DNA from: Doryteuthis pealeii
Taxonomy: Eukaryota > Mollusca > Cephalopoda > Myopsida > Loliginidae
Direction: 5' to 3'
Length of the DNA: 64,000 nucleotides
Assembly (NCBI GenBank): GCA_023376005.1
Contig: CM042145.1
Span: forward strand, 63,646,511 to 63,710,510
In this document: one piece after another, positions 33,778-44,983 of the stretch
How positions within the stretch are numbered: position 1 is the first letter of the stretch
Layout of the letters: each line of letters starts with the position of its first letter
Translations under genes and position numbers: made by a program
Notes under the pieces: model-generated
Told to the model about the DNA's origin: nothing
The model's database searches: none
What the model saw: only the letters and a program-made list of their open reading frames with translations

Positions 33778-34024
33778 TAAAGTCGTCGGGGCGGCCTAAA
33801 GTCGGTATCAGTCAGTCAGCAAGGTAGTCTATCCTCTTTTCAATAGCGCTAGACCAAGGAAATTGTTTTTAGCATCTGAGGTGGAGCGCCACACCTACCT
33901 TCAGCTCCTTACTTTACCGCACAGATCCCAGTGCTACTCATACGCTGAGTTGGCGGGGACCGGTATCGAATTAGGAACCTTGTGGTTTCTAGCCGAACGC
34001 TCTACCGACTGAGCTAACCCGGCC
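33778..34024 (-). mobile_element. SINE family S1 (tRNA-derived), copy b, full length
   Basis: On minus: ggccgggttagctcagtcgg tagagcg head, B box ttcgataccgg, body blocks gagtagcac, gtgtggcgctccacctca, ggtctagcgctatt and gccgccccgacgac at the 3' end. TA tracts lie on both sides. Confidence 0.9.
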
Positions 34025-35129
34025 ATCAATATATATATATATAATCAGTTTTGTAAATGCTATGATATATCTGGAGATCGAACATTATACAGCAACATTT
34101 TCAGATGAAAATCCAGGCAATAAATTCATGTTAAGTTTCAACGAAGAATTTCCCCAAGTTTTAACAGGGGAAAGGTTAACTGTTTTGTACTCAGTCAGTT
34201 TTTCGAGCCTGTTCATCTTTATCTGCGCGAAGATAAAGAATATGAAAGACGTGAGTTTTTTTTTCTTCAAATATATTGTTGTGGCGACGGCTTTCTCATA
34301 CCAACACAGACATTTTGTTAGCAATAATCTTTTTTTCTCTTCTCTTGTCCTGACAAGCCTTATATCAATAATTCTTCTTCTCCTTTTTTTCTCTCTCTCT
34401 TTACTCCCATGATGAAGATACCTATTGACAAATAGCATCTGCCGCGTATATCATTCTTTCAGCACCATCACTGTGGCGGCAAACGAGCGGCTTTTTTTTT
34501 CAACCGGCCGAAGAATGAGTTGGATGTTGGGTGGGGGTAGTTCATTAGACGCCCAAAATATTTTACCCTTATTAAAATATGACGACGTGAGTAGCGTCGC
34601 TGCCATCTTAACAGAAGCCTACGAGAATTAATGCTTCGGGTAGGATGAGACGAGTGTTTTTTTTTTCCTCTTTTAAAAAAAATTCTCGTGGGTTTTTAGT
34701 GCTATGGAAGACACACTTTGCTACTCAGTTCATACATTGGTTGTCTGTTTTGAAAGATGTCGATGCGTGTCATCTCATCAAAAGATGCTACAAACACACA
34801 TCTATAAAGATCACTTAAAATTGTTCTAACTTCAATTAATAATGGAAGATTCCAGTCGGTACAGAAATTAAACGGCCGTTCGAATTCCTAAAGAAATAAA
34901 TAAATAAAATGAGTTAAAAAAATAAGATAAAAGGTGTTTATTAAAAGATTTTAGAATAGCCCATGTGAGAGATGATAATGAAGGGAAACTCAAATAGGAA
35001 TGACGAGAAAGAAGAAGAAGAAGAAGAAGAAGAACAACAACAACAACAACAACAACAGCAGCAAATGTGAAAGACAAATATATATGACAAGAAGGAGGAA
35101 GAGGAGAAGGAGGAGGAAGATTATGAAAA
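34025..35129. other. Unassigned region
   Basis: Open frames of about 115 codons on both strands around 34062-34438 overlap and are rich in T-run-derived residues. A GTGAGT donor-like site follows 34248, but no family is recognised. (GAA)n/(AAC)n simple repeats lie at 35007-35060. Confidence 0.35.
35007..35060. repeat. (GAA)n(CAA)n microsatellite
   Basis: About nine GAA units followed by about ten CAA/CAG units. Confidence 0.9.
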
Positions 35130-35664
35130 CTAGCAGGACTTGTGAATATACCACAGTATAATAATTTGATTATAACAACGTTTCGTATGTTTACTTAAGA
35201 GCTATTTCACAATTGCTCAATATGTAAACAGTATAATAATCTTGATTTAACTCTCTCTCTCATTCTTTTTTTTTCTTTCTTAACTTTTCATCTATTTACT
35301 ATGTTTGATTGAAACAGATTAACGTTTTATTTGACGTGGACGACTACATCTCTGCAGGTTAGCGTTATCGCTTCTGTGTGCCCACCCCTCTCTATTTTTA
35401 CCACTCTTTCTTTGTTTCCTTCTTTCTTATTATATTTTTCTGTGTAGCATGTCATTTTTCTTCCTTTTCTTTCTTTCTTTCTAATAAAAACGGTATGGTC
35501 CATTATTTAGCTGAATCAATGACATTTATAAGAAATAAAAATTCGGTGGATAAGCAACACTAGATGAGAAGGAATTACATTTTTGCATTTCATCTCGGAC
35601 AATTTGGACGGTCTCATTTTAACCAGAGGGTGTTGCAAGATAATAATGAGTATTAATATATAGA
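35130..35664 (-). mobile_element. Non-autonomous Helitron family H2, copy 3
   Basis: Minus strand 5' TCTATATATTAATACTC, 3' hairpin CTGTGGTATATTCACA, aagtcctg spacer and CTAG before T. It is the longest copy (535 bp) and contains an extra gcaggttagcgttat segment relative to copy 1. Confidence 0.8.
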
Positions 35665-35941
35665 CAAAGAGTAGAAACGGAAGAAGAATAACATAAAAGC
35701 AGCAAGAAGAAGGATGAAGTTCTCTCGTTGGTATAATCAGTGACCAGAAACAAATAATTAAAATCTGGTGACCTGAGATCTGTCTCTCAGGCAGCACCTC
35801 CACATTATACTAACACCAGTAGAGTAAGGGCTGTACTTTAATATCTGCACTGCAGCAGTATACCGAAAGAAGGGGTTTATTTTTTAAAAATATTGAGTCG
35901 TGTGTCGTATCGAAAATGTCTACAGGTTTTTTTCCATTATG

Positions 35942-35974
<33 letters not shown>

Positions 35975-35999
35975 AAAATTGTATTATATGTATATATAT
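35665..35999. other. Unassigned, with a poly-A tract
   Basis: An uninterrupted run of about 32 A at 35941-35972 may mark the tail of a retroposon, but its body is not recognised. Confidence 0.4.
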
Positions 36000-36041
36000 A
36001 TTTACCAACCTCTCCGCACAAGCAGGATGTGACACAATGAT
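36000..36041 (-). mobile_element. SINE family S2, 3' end fragment
   Basis: Minus-strand tgtcacatcctgcttgtg and gaggttggtaaa. Confidence 0.55.
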
Positions 36042-36079
36042 TTTTTCAGAAAATATTTGTTTATTTTTTGTATTTTTTA

Positions 36080-36270
36080 AATTTTTTTCTGTTCAGATAA
36101 CCGTTTAGATAAAGATCTAGAAGTCTCTCCTACATATCTTTTGTAACAATTTAAGCAAACTATTGTGTAGACTCCAATATAACGGAACTTTTACAAACAG
36201 AAATTCGGGTTGCCTGTGGGGTCACCTTTGAGCGGCGTATTGGCGTGATAACATAGATATCATATTAAAC
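36080..36270 (-). pseudogene. GIY-YIG endonuclease fragment, probably from a Penelope-like element
   Basis: On the minus strand, from about 36190 downwards, the frame reads YIGVYTIVCLNCYKRYVGET followed by SRSLSKR. VYTI and YVGET match the two GIY-YIG strands. A CxxC between them is the arrangement of the endonuclease that follows RT in Penelope-like elements, where it nicks target DNA. Upstream the same frame has a stop (about 36191) after PTGNPNFCL, so it is decayed. No RT motif is readable in 36270-36540. A hammerhead-like motif 600 bp away (36885) fits the known link between Penelope-like elements and hammerheads. Confidence 0.45.
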
Positions 36271-36884
36271 GAGGTTTTCTAAACAAAAGCCTAGCTAAAC
36301 ATATTTTAGACAATAACCATACCTTTGATTTTAAAGGTGCCAAAATATCAACTCATATACACAATAGAACACTACGTAAAATTATGGTATTTTGCGTTAT
36401 TCTCACACATCAAACCATCGCCCAAAGACAAGGCTTTTTTAATATATCCCCTTAGTTAGCGACACTTGTACTCAGAAATCATAAAATCCCCTTCACATAA
36501 CCATTTCCGAGATATACATCCTAACAAATTTAAATAAAGAACCCTTACACCATTCATACTTTTTTTACTTTATATATAAGAGAAAAAAAATAGAAAAATA
36601 AAAAAATTATTTTCTGAAAAAATCCGTTGCAGGCCTACCATCAACGGGTTAAAACTCATCCTGTTTGAAAAAGAGAATTTGTCTATTGTCGAATTCGAAA
36701 TATATCTTCTTAAAAAAAAAACTGTTACACTAAGATATACATGATTGTCGCTGACCGAGAAACACGTGGCGGATGTGCTTATATTTGAAACTACCGCATA
36801 ACTTTTTTGGAACATCAATGCTTTCGTTTTGAATTCAAATTATTTTCAGCTCCTCTCTTGACGAGTCCGGAGTAAAAACAAGCT

Positions 36885-36918
36885 CTGAAGATGAATTTTA
36901 TAAATCGAAATATTGTTC
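36885..36918 (+). ncRNA. Hammerhead-like core
   Basis: CTGAAGA (36885-36891) and GAAA (36907-36910), with a stem II of G-C, A-U and three U-A pairs if one A bulges. Stems I and III are unclear. It lies before a TA tract at 37031. Confidence 0.25.
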
Positions 36919-37028
36919 AATATTAGCTATGAATACGATATAAAATATTTTCACTTTAACAGCGTATTGTGTGTTTTCACATCCTTTTATCTATACTCAT
37001 ACCGTCGGATTCATTTCCTTTCTCTTAA

Positions 37029-37030
<2 letters not shown>

Positions 37031-37081
<51 letters not shown>
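37031..37081. repeat. (TA)n microsatellite
   Basis: A perfect TA tract. Confidence 0.95.
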
Positions 37082-37082
<1 letters not shown>

Positions 37083-37161
37083 TAGTAACGGATTAAGTAA
37101 ATCCGACAAAACTTTATTGAAAATAGAGGAAAATGCGGATAAAACATAAAACAATTAAATT

Positions 37162-37207
37162 CAAATGATATTTCGCCTCGGTGTGTAACGAAGCTTTGTC
37201 AAATTTA
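37162..37207 (-). ncRNA. Hammerhead-like motif with mutated core
   Basis: On minus: stem I UAAAU/AUUUG (5 bp), core UUGACAA (C3 to U and G8 to A relative to CUGANGA), stem II GCUUCG/CGAGGC (6 bp with one G-U pair), GAAA (37174-37171), AUAU stem III and AUC. All three helices are kept while two catalytic bases are lost, as expected for a dead copy of the GAAAUAUC type seen at 24379 and 55420. Confidence 0.4.
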
Positions 37208-37427
37208 TTTTGAAGACAACTGAGATCCACAGTCTGCTTTTATGCTGAAAAGGTAATGGGGGACAGAAGAGGAGGGGAGGGCGTAATGCGTGGTAAGGTG
37301 TGAGACAAAAGTAAGGGAAAGAGGGGGAGGGTGGATGTGGTAAGGAGTGAGGAAAAAGGAAGAAAAGGAAGGGGTTTATTTGTCAGCTGGGCATGGTATT
37401 TTCCTTACCGTTACTCATTTAATTACC
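37208..37427. other. Purine-rich stretch
   Basis: About 130 bases (37250-37380) are strongly G/A-rich on plus with several G-runs, so G-quadruplex or triplex formation is possible. No gene. Confidence 0.45.
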
Positions 37428-37545
37428 TTTTGAAGGAGTGTAATTGTTTTGAATACAGAGTTTTCCCTGAGAACCCAATCTGCCCTACTATTTACCCATA
37501 GCTAGTAGGAAGAGGGATGGGTTCAAGCCTTTCCCAATTGCATTA
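37428..37545 (-). mobile_element. SINE family S2, middle fragment
   Basis: Minus-strand blocks ctatgggtaaatagtagggc and gggttctcagggaaaactct. Head and 3' end are missing. Confidence 0.6.
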
Positions 37546-39884
37546 GTGATAACCATTGCGCTAATATATGCGATAACCATTGCGCTGATATATGCGCGTG
37601 TCTGTGTGTGGATACCAGAGTATCATTTTACAAAAAGCAGCTGTATGGCCACTTGCTTCCTATCACACAAACTATTCAAGCAAGACAAACAAAATATACT
37701 GGACACTGTTCGAGAGGCAAGAGCGAATTAATAAGTAAAGTTTTCATGTAAAGATCTGCACAGTGTGTGTCGACAAACTAAAATCTACAATCAGCACTGT
37801 GTGGATTCTGGATGCCGGGTGGGAAACCTGCCAGGGACGATGACCAATAGGAACGGGTGGCGAGAGAAAGTCATGGATATCAATGCTGTTAGCGCGACAT
37901 TGTGATGATGATGATTAAGTGTCAAATTCTGGATAATGCATCCAAGTGTTCAAGCTGTTTATTCAAAAAGATTTAGGTATAGATATTTATTTTGCATAAT
38001 TTTATGCAAAATGGTGGCACGAGGCAGAAGAAAGGGAGGTGGGAGGCTAGTTTTCAATATCCTAATTTTTAAATTAACTATTTCCATTCGTGTCCCAATT
38101 CATACTACAATTTTCTATTCACCAAAAGACCAATTCATACTACAATCATCGAAACTTACCAGTCTCTACGATAAACCTACACCTAATCCCGTATTTACAT
38201 AGTCATAAGGGAGGGGGGAATGTCGATATTTATATACAATTAAAACGAAAAACGCCCTGAAGAAAAAATGCAAAAAAATATTATATAATAAAAATAAAAT
38301 GATTATTAATATGCACCCCTTACTTAATAATATGGCAGAAAAAGTAGTTCACCGGTCGAAAAATGCTTGAAGGAGGGTAAATAGAAAAAAAAAAAAAAAG
38401 AAGCAAAATATAAAATAGAAATAAATTCCTCCTCAAACGACCGGAAAACATGAATTTCTGTCAACTAATGGGGTGGGAAGGGGAGGGAAAACGAAAAATC
38501 GTGGGAACTGAAAAATAAGAAAAGACTAATGAACTTACATTCTCTAGCTAAGTGAATCAATCATTAAACAAAGAGTTAAGAAATCTAGCATAATTTACTT
38601 GAGACGCGTCGACATTGTTCTTCCAAGTACCCAATATTCTGAAGTAGCTACAACTTGTGGTCCTATATCAGGCACGGTACCTGAAAATGTGACTTAGTTC
38701 CGTGACTATCACATGTGTCTCCGGTCGGTTGCTCTGTCGATGCCATCTGCGCCCACGTTGTCTTCCTTTGATTTGCAGAACTGGGATCGATGCAACTTAG
38801 TCGGAGTGTCTTTGTGACTGGTCTGAAGATCAATGGAAATGAGCTGTCGTAGTTGCTGGCATCTCTAAGAACTAGACAACAAACCGTTAACAATAACAAT
38901 GGTTTTATTATTATATATAACGGAGAGGAATATGTTTTGCACACTAGATCGGAAAAAAAAAGACACGGTGAGGAGCTTTGTTTGGCGTTTTGTTCTATGA
39001 TAATTAGCATTGAGTAATTCAGCAAAGGTGAACTGGACTGTGTCACTTATTTTGTCAGGGTTTTTCTTGGTGGCAAGATCCATTTCTTCTAGCAGCAAAT
39101 ATTTTTTATTTCAGCAGTTTTGAAGTCTCATTGTCTTTTGACAAGTTTTCCTCTAGCCTTCCGGTCTGACTGACTTTTTAACAATTCAGAGCTTCGTTTT
39201 ATAGAGAACATTGTAGCTATTTTGCAGTCGACACAAAGTTAACTAGCGCTATCCCCCAGCACCAAAAATAAGTCTACCCCTTGGTTTCTGACAGTTTTGA
39301 TAAACATATCACCTTAGTGGCTTGCAGTCACCTTTGGCTGTATCTGTAAACAGAATAAGTGAAATCAAAATTTATACAATATTTTGATTTTCCCATTTCC
39401 TGTGAATAAAAAAAAAACAATTTTTGCACTTTTCCTCTTTCGTTAAAAATTAGTTGATGCCAGCGAAAAGAACTCGCCGTGTCACAAACTTCAAGCAGCA
39501 ACTCAAGGCTCGCGTTTTTCACTAACCTTTCACCAAACACCAATGAAGAGAGTCTTTTTCTCTAAGAGCGGGGTTTAACTCTTTTGCTTGTAAAAAGTAA
39601 CCAGTGTCTGAGATGAGAAAAACTCGCCTCCATAGTGTTCCTTCTTTTGTATCGTCCAAATCACTACTCTTATCAGACCGAGTAAACAGAGCAAAAAAAA
39701 AGTTTATTAAATTGTCCTGGAAGTCAGTTACTAACTGGACTTAATACCTGACGGACTACGACTGGATTCTCTGCTACAAGTACTCTATTATTCCACCAAG
39801 GATTGCAAGGGCTAAAACAAGACTTTCAACTACTGAGACTGTACCCTTTTTCTACCATTGGATTTATCTATAGGATACCGGGAT
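37546..39884. other. Long unassigned region
   Basis: The longest stretch without an assigned repeat. Open frames of 60-127 codons (for example 38663-39046, minus) show no family resemblance. It could hold UTRs, unrecognised exons or ancient repeats. Confidence 0.3.
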
Positions 39885-40118
39885 CATATGACCTTTAGGC
39901 ACCCCTTTTGCAATCTCGATTCATCAGGACATGTTTTTCATTTACACCGTCAAAATCCGGTTATTTTTTTAGGGGTTAGGGTTAGGGGTTAGTTTTATAA
40001 TTTAAAAAAAATCCTCTAAAAATCGTCTGTTAACAAACAACCGAATTTTAACGGTGTAAATGAAAAACATGTCCAGATGAATCGAGATCGCAAAAGGGGT
40101 GCCTAAAGGTCTAATGGT
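39885..40118. repeat. Foldback element F8 with telomere-like repeat in the loop
   Basis: Arms of about 80 bp: gacctttaggcaccccttt, gcaatctcgattcatcagg and acatgtttttcatttacacc, with complement at 40030-40118. The loop contains ggggttagggttaggggtta at 39972-39992, a TTAGGG-type run. Confidence 0.85.
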
Positions 40119-40685
40119 CCGAAGACCTAAACGCCTAAAATGGCTACAAGAATCGTAACAATCTTCACAGATTGGGCTGCCTACAAAGAAGTTGAAATAG
40201 TTTAAATACAAATTGTTAAAATGTTGGTTGCATTCTTTTGAAACCCCATCTATATATCCGAGTGGTTACTGAGGATGTCACTCTTATCAAAATTCCCACG
40301 ATTCTCCCATAGACATATATTTAGGAAGCCGACTGATCCCGTCAAAGAGAAGGTTGAAATTACTCATGAATTGTATGTATATATGTGTGTATCATTATGT
40401 GGGTGTACATATGTGTACTTTGCATTTGTGCGCACAGAATCGTATATCGTATTCACATGTGTGCATTTAATATGTGTGATTCGATGATTACTTGTTGATG
40501 AATAAATATACTAACAACAGTTTGTGAAACATTTGCTGAATGGTGAATAATCTGGAAGTGTAAGGTATAGATAATTGTGAGAATGCCCCAAGTCTGGCAA
40601 AAGGTCACTTTTATGGAGTATTTATACCAAATGGTAATACAATTAAGCAAAATGATTATTTTCATTATCCTTCTACACATATATA
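40119..40685. other. Unassigned AT-rich spacer
   Basis: Includes TG-rich stretches at 40375-40475. No gene recognised. Confidence 0.4.
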
Positions 40686-40765
40686 TATATTTACCAACCT
40701 ATACGCACGAGTAGGATGTAATACAAGGTCAATTTCTTAAGCGGAATTTAACAAGTTTGAATTTA
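40686..40765 (-). mobile_element. SINE family S2, 3' fragment
   Basis: Minus-strand ccgcttaagaaattgacctt and catcctactcgtgcgt, next to a short TA tract. Confidence 0.65.
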
Positions 40766-41594
40766 TATTGATATTTATAAAAAGTGAGAAATTGACCTAC
40801 CCCATTGAACATTGCATTCAGACAATCGTCATTTGAAGACTAACTGACTGCTGTTGCTTCTACCGTTCTGTTATGGGTTTAGCAAATGCACTAAAATGAA
40901 TTGTCAGGATATTTCATTGGGTTTACAATTAGCTTCAATTTTTGTTTTTACTTTAATTTCTCCAAATTATTATCCCCTTGTGTCAGGTTTGACAAAGCAA
41001 ATAAAATGGTGGGTTGTTATTACGCTTCAGATGTCTCTTTCAATAAAAGATATTAAAATATTCAAATGTCAAAGAAAAATGCAATTCTATCTCATTCAGG
41101 TTTCAGTGTTTTCTTGTTAGGAAGAAAATCATCCATGACTTAAAATTGGTTAACTTTAAAACTCTTTTGATTACATTTTCGAATTTCATGGACAAAAATG
41201 CTATTATAAACCAATTTTCGGTAGTAGGGAAGCTCTAGAACTCATTTTACAGACAAAAATAGATTACAAAAGTCGCCATTTCTCGCCGACCCCACCAAAT
41301 TTGGAGAGCTAATCATCACATAACTTTACCAATTTTTGGAATTGGAGGCTCAAATTTTGGGGATTGTCTAATGTTAACATAGTCCACACTTGTACAAAAT
41401 TTCAGAAAAATTGAATGGGTGTGTGACAATTTAACTTTTTTCTGGATGATTTGACATGGAATTACCCAGTTAATTTTTCATAGAATTAAAAAAAAAGCTG
41501 GTAGTCATAACTTGTTTTTGGCTACGTTAAATATCAGTTGATTTAACGGTGCAAAAATGTAAACATTGTTTTCGTTCATAATTTTTATTATTTG
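40766..41594. other. Unassigned region
   Basis: AT-rich. The block 41150-41480 has a repeat-like look (ttttggaattggaggctcaa, gatttgacatggaattaccc) but has no second copy here. Confidence 0.35.
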
Positions 41595-41632
41595 CTGAGG
41601 ATGTTCTTCGCGTCAGGAGGACGAAATATTTC
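41595..41632 (+). ncRNA. Hammerhead-like core with a long stem II
   Basis: CTGAGGA (41595-41601; fits CUGANGA), stem II GTTCTTC with GGAGGAC (7 bp including G-U pairs) around loop gcgtca, then GAAATATT. Stem I is not evident. A TA tract begins about 65 bases downstream. Confidence 0.4.
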
Positions 41633-41689
41633 TCTCCTACTTGGACTTGTTTGAGTCATTATTTTTGTTCACTTCTCCTTTTACCCCAC

Positions 41690-41692
<3 letters not shown>

Positions 41693-41721
<29 letters not shown>
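41693..41721. repeat. (TA)n microsatellite
   Basis: A short TA tract. Confidence 0.9.
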
Positions 41722-41723
<2 letters not shown>

Positions 41724-41874
41724 GATTAAGAATAAAGTTGCAATACTCTGAATATCTGATTCAATTTACTCAAACGTATGGCTTGTATAGCTGATTTCCA
41801 GTAAATGATCACATATACTTATTCAACACAGATTCTAAAATACAGATTGAACAGCATTAATGCCCATACTGGAC

Positions 41875-41877
<3 letters not shown>

Positions 41878-41911
<34 letters not shown>

Positions 41912-42083
41912 ATATATATATATATATATATATATGCATGTATGTATATATGTGTGTGTGTGTCTGTGTGTTCATGTATACATGAATGTATATTATATAC
42001 ATTTACATATTTAAATTTTGATTATATACTGGTAGTCTTCGCGTTATTCATACACATAATTAAATAGATGTTATCATCATTGA

Positions 42084-42131
<48 letters not shown>

Positions 42132-42212
42132 TTATATATGTGTGTGTGTATGTGTGTGTGTATGTGTGTGTATGTATGTGTGTATATGCATCACACACAT
42201 ATCTCGCTTTCT

Positions 42213-42256
<44 letters not shown>

Positions 42257-42366
42257 TGCACTTCTTTTATTTTTCAATCTCTATGTTCTTCTTTTTCTCC
42301 TCTCTCTCTATTCACACACACGCACACACACACACACTCACACACACTCACACACACACACACACA
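41878..42366. repeat. Cluster of AC, AT, TG and CT microsatellites
   Basis: (AC)n(AT)n at 41878-41934, TG-rich to 41972, (AC)n(AT)n at 42085-42130, TG-rich to 42184, (CT)n at 42215-42253 and (AC)n at 42314-42366. Confidence 0.9.
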
Positions 42367-43042
42367 TTATTTTCTATGAACAAGTATGTTACTGCAAATG
42401 ATGTGCGTGGTTAAAAAAAAAATAAATAAATAGAATAAAATAAAAAAACACAAAGAAAAAACAAACCTGGTCGTAATTCTTGGTCGTCCACGTGTTATGG
42501 CTGCGATAAATGTCAAGTTAACAATGAAGATGACGTCACAAAAAAGAAGTCAAAAATATAAAATAGTTTTTTTTTCATCTTTTGCCTTGAAGATTGACAG
42601 ACGAGAACAGCTCTTCCTTAACAAAAGGATAACGAAAGAAAAAAAAAAGAAAAAAAAAGAAAGATAGAAAGAAAGAAAGAAAGAAGAAACGAAAGAAGAA
42701 AAGAAAAATGAACAAACCAAAGAAGAAGAAGAAGAAGAAGAAGAAGAAGAAGAAGAAAGAAAATAAACGAATAAATCAACGGACAAAGAAAAGTAAAGAA
42801 ATAAAACTAAAATAAAAGAATACTAAAAAAGGAATGGTAATATTAGAGAAAACGAATAAACCCCGGGGTCACCTTCAATGATCTCTCTTCTCGCGCATAC
42901 CCTGTTAATGAAGAAGATTTTTCAAAAAAAAACCAAAAAACTATAGATAAATTAAGAAACTGATCTGTGAACAAGAGTTCTCACAAACGATTGGGTGTTT
43001 GTCAGGTTACCAAAAATAATGGCCAATCCTTATCTATATTAC
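42367..43042. other. Unassigned, purine-rich on plus
   Basis: Includes GAAA-rich stretches and a (GAA)n tract at 42720-42758. No gene recognised. Confidence 0.45.
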
Positions 43043-43600
43043 GGTCAGCCCTGTCGGTTGGGGCTTTAGAATACACCGACTATACCTCTGCAGAGCGGTA
43101 TGACTACCACAATGGAGCTTCCTAGTGGTAACCCGTGATGCTTAAGGATGGAACCCAGGTGGCTGAGCAGTCCATGACTAGCAACACTCCACTTTGGCCC
43201 ATAATTGGGCTAGACGGTCAATCGGCTAGTCACGTCAAGCCCTAACACCTATATGATTGTCCCAACCATATTTCCCTTATGGCAAGCCCCAACCCTTTTT
43301 ATCATATGGGTGCTAAAGGGCTGTGTGTGAGGGTCTTATTGTTCTGGGAATGACGAACTCTATCTGATGGTGAGGTTCCAGTTCTGGAGGTCTGGGGAAT
43401 GTGGAGCACCCCTTTATCACCATTATTTCCAGGTCCACTCTGACCCGGAGTGGTAGTACCTATTAGGGTCACATCTATGGGTTTAATAGAAAAATGTGTT
43501 TATAAATAATTGAGTATCCATTAAGAATGAATTTATTTGAAAACTTTGTCGGCATTAAATGACCCAACGAGGTTGATATGCCGTAAAACAAAACCAAATC
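43043..43600 (+). repeat. T1 interspersed repeat, near full length
   Basis: Runs from ccctgtcggttggggcttta to the CGGCAT...ATGCCG stem-loop and a taaaacaaaaccaa tail. The middle is collinear with the copies at 567 and 50622. Confidence 0.8.
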
Positions 43601-43629
43601 AAAACAAAAATATATTACAGTATAAATTC

Positions 43630-43890
43630 AGAATAGCGAACAAGAGATGATATCATTAGAATCACATTTTACGTGTAAATAGCATTAGGTTACGGAAATT
43701 CCCAAAGTAACCTAACCCTAACCCTAACCCTAACACTAACCCTAACCCTAACCCTAAAATTAACCCTAAGATTAACCCTAACTCTAATCCTGACTGTAAA
43801 GTGTTAAAGGTTTCGAGTATTTCCGTAAAATGTAATGCTTTTCATACTTAATCTTATGATATTATCTCTTGCACGCTATTCTTCATGAGT
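43630..43890. repeat. Foldback element F9 with telomere-like array in the loop
   Basis: Diverged arms: gaatagcgaacaagagatga and tatcatt on the left, and their complement around 43840-43885 (atgatattatctcttgcacg). The centre is an array of CCCTAA-type units at 43712-43788 with some variants. Confidence 0.7.
43712..43788 (-). repeat. Interstitial telomere-like (TTAGGG)n array
   Basis: About twelve cctaac/ccctaa units, the first half nearly perfect and the second with variants (attaaccctaa, actctaatcc). TTAGGG is the usual animal telomere repeat. Confidence 0.9.
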
Positions 43891-44156
43891 ACCTATAATA
43901 CAATTGAATACAAAGATGTGAGGCGGTGCTCGACTATAGGAATCACAACGACGATACAAATGACAGAAAATTTTAGATATTAAGAGCGTTTCTACAAAGT
44001 AAAATTATTGAAAATAATATAGATATAATTAATGGATTTTAAAGGCATATCAATCCATCTAGGATTATTTCATGCAAAGAGGTTAGGAAATAACGTATAT
44101 TGTGCATTTATATTTACACTTTAATTTTTGTTGTTTCTTAATAATTTATTTCATTT

Positions 44157-44410
44157 GGGCCGGTTTAAGTCGGTAGAGCTTCCATATCGGAACCACATGA
44201 TTCCGGGTTCGATATCAGCCCCCGCTAACTCCGCGCATGAGTAGCACAGCTTGAATATGTGCGGTAAAGTTAGAGTTGATTGTAGGTTTTGCACTCCACG
44301 TCAGATAAAAAATAATCTCCCTAGCGCTAGCGAAAATGAGATAGATTCCCTCGCTGACCGGTTGATACCGACAATAGACCACTCGGCCTACTTTATTTAT
44401 ACTTACTTTT
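44157..44410 (+). mobile_element. SINE family S1 (tRNA-derived), copy c
   Basis: Head gggccggtttaagtcggtag agc, B box gggttcgatatc, then gagtagcacag, ggtaaagttag, agcgctagcgaaaatg and ggttgataccgacaa. More diverged than copies b and e. Confidence 0.8.
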
Positions 44411-44529
44411 TGGTAAAATTACATTTCAAGAAATACAAAAAGTAATTAATGTGTTATATACTGAGGTTTTCACAGTACCAAATCATCATAATGTTGTATA
44501 CTCTTTCTTACTTCTTACTCTGGTCGTAT

Positions 44530-44969
44530 TTTCTCATGGCCAGCTTTGCTATTCTGATCATCTATCATCTTGGTCTGGTCTAGCGTCTGGTGTTGACTTT
44601 CTTGGGGACTTCGGGTCTGGTCTTCTATGGGGATTTCTCGTTATCAGAAGCTCTGTGTCATTGTTAGTTTTTAGGTAATCACAAGACTTCGATTTTCTTT
44701 TAATGTTCTTTATTCGGTAATCCCAACCCAGACAAACATAGCGCGCGTATGCAGAGTTACAGTTTTAGACAGAGCGTCATGGCCGACTGCTCTGTCTGAC
44801 GTCTAACTGCAAACTGGGGACTCTGAAAAAGGTCCCACGTGACTTCACATATTTGGCGGGCTTCTGTAATTTTTCATAGAAGGACCCAGCCATGGTATGA
44901 AAGGGGTCATCCCCTCAGAATTACAGGGGATTGACAATAATCTTATGCACCCGCATAGATTATGTAACA
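44530..44969 (-). mobile_element. LTR plus leader of LTR family L2, copy 1
   Basis: On minus the LTR runs from TGTTACATAATCTATGCG (44969) to CTAACA (44662), with an AATAAA signal about 60 bases before its end. It is followed by atgacacagagcttctgata and a start-like gaagaccagacccgaagtcc segment to about 44530. The same LTR end, leader and gag start occur at 57070-57215, which shows that the boundary is real. TG...CA ends fit an LTR. The internal region is lost. Confidence 0.65.
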
Positions 44970-44983
44970 AATGTTGACATTTT

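Noticed and set aside
34062..34438. Overlapping 116-117 codon frames on both strands, one ending near a GTGAGT
   Set aside because: Low-complexity T/A-driven composition and no recognised family; a donor-like site alone is too weak.
38819..38846. ctgaagatcaatggaaatg as a hammerhead core
   Set aside because: Both boxes are present but there is no hairpin between them and no flanking stems; likely chance.
38663..39098. Minus-strand frames of 77-127 codons
   Set aside because: No conserved motif, overlapping in different frames, in AT-rich sequence.
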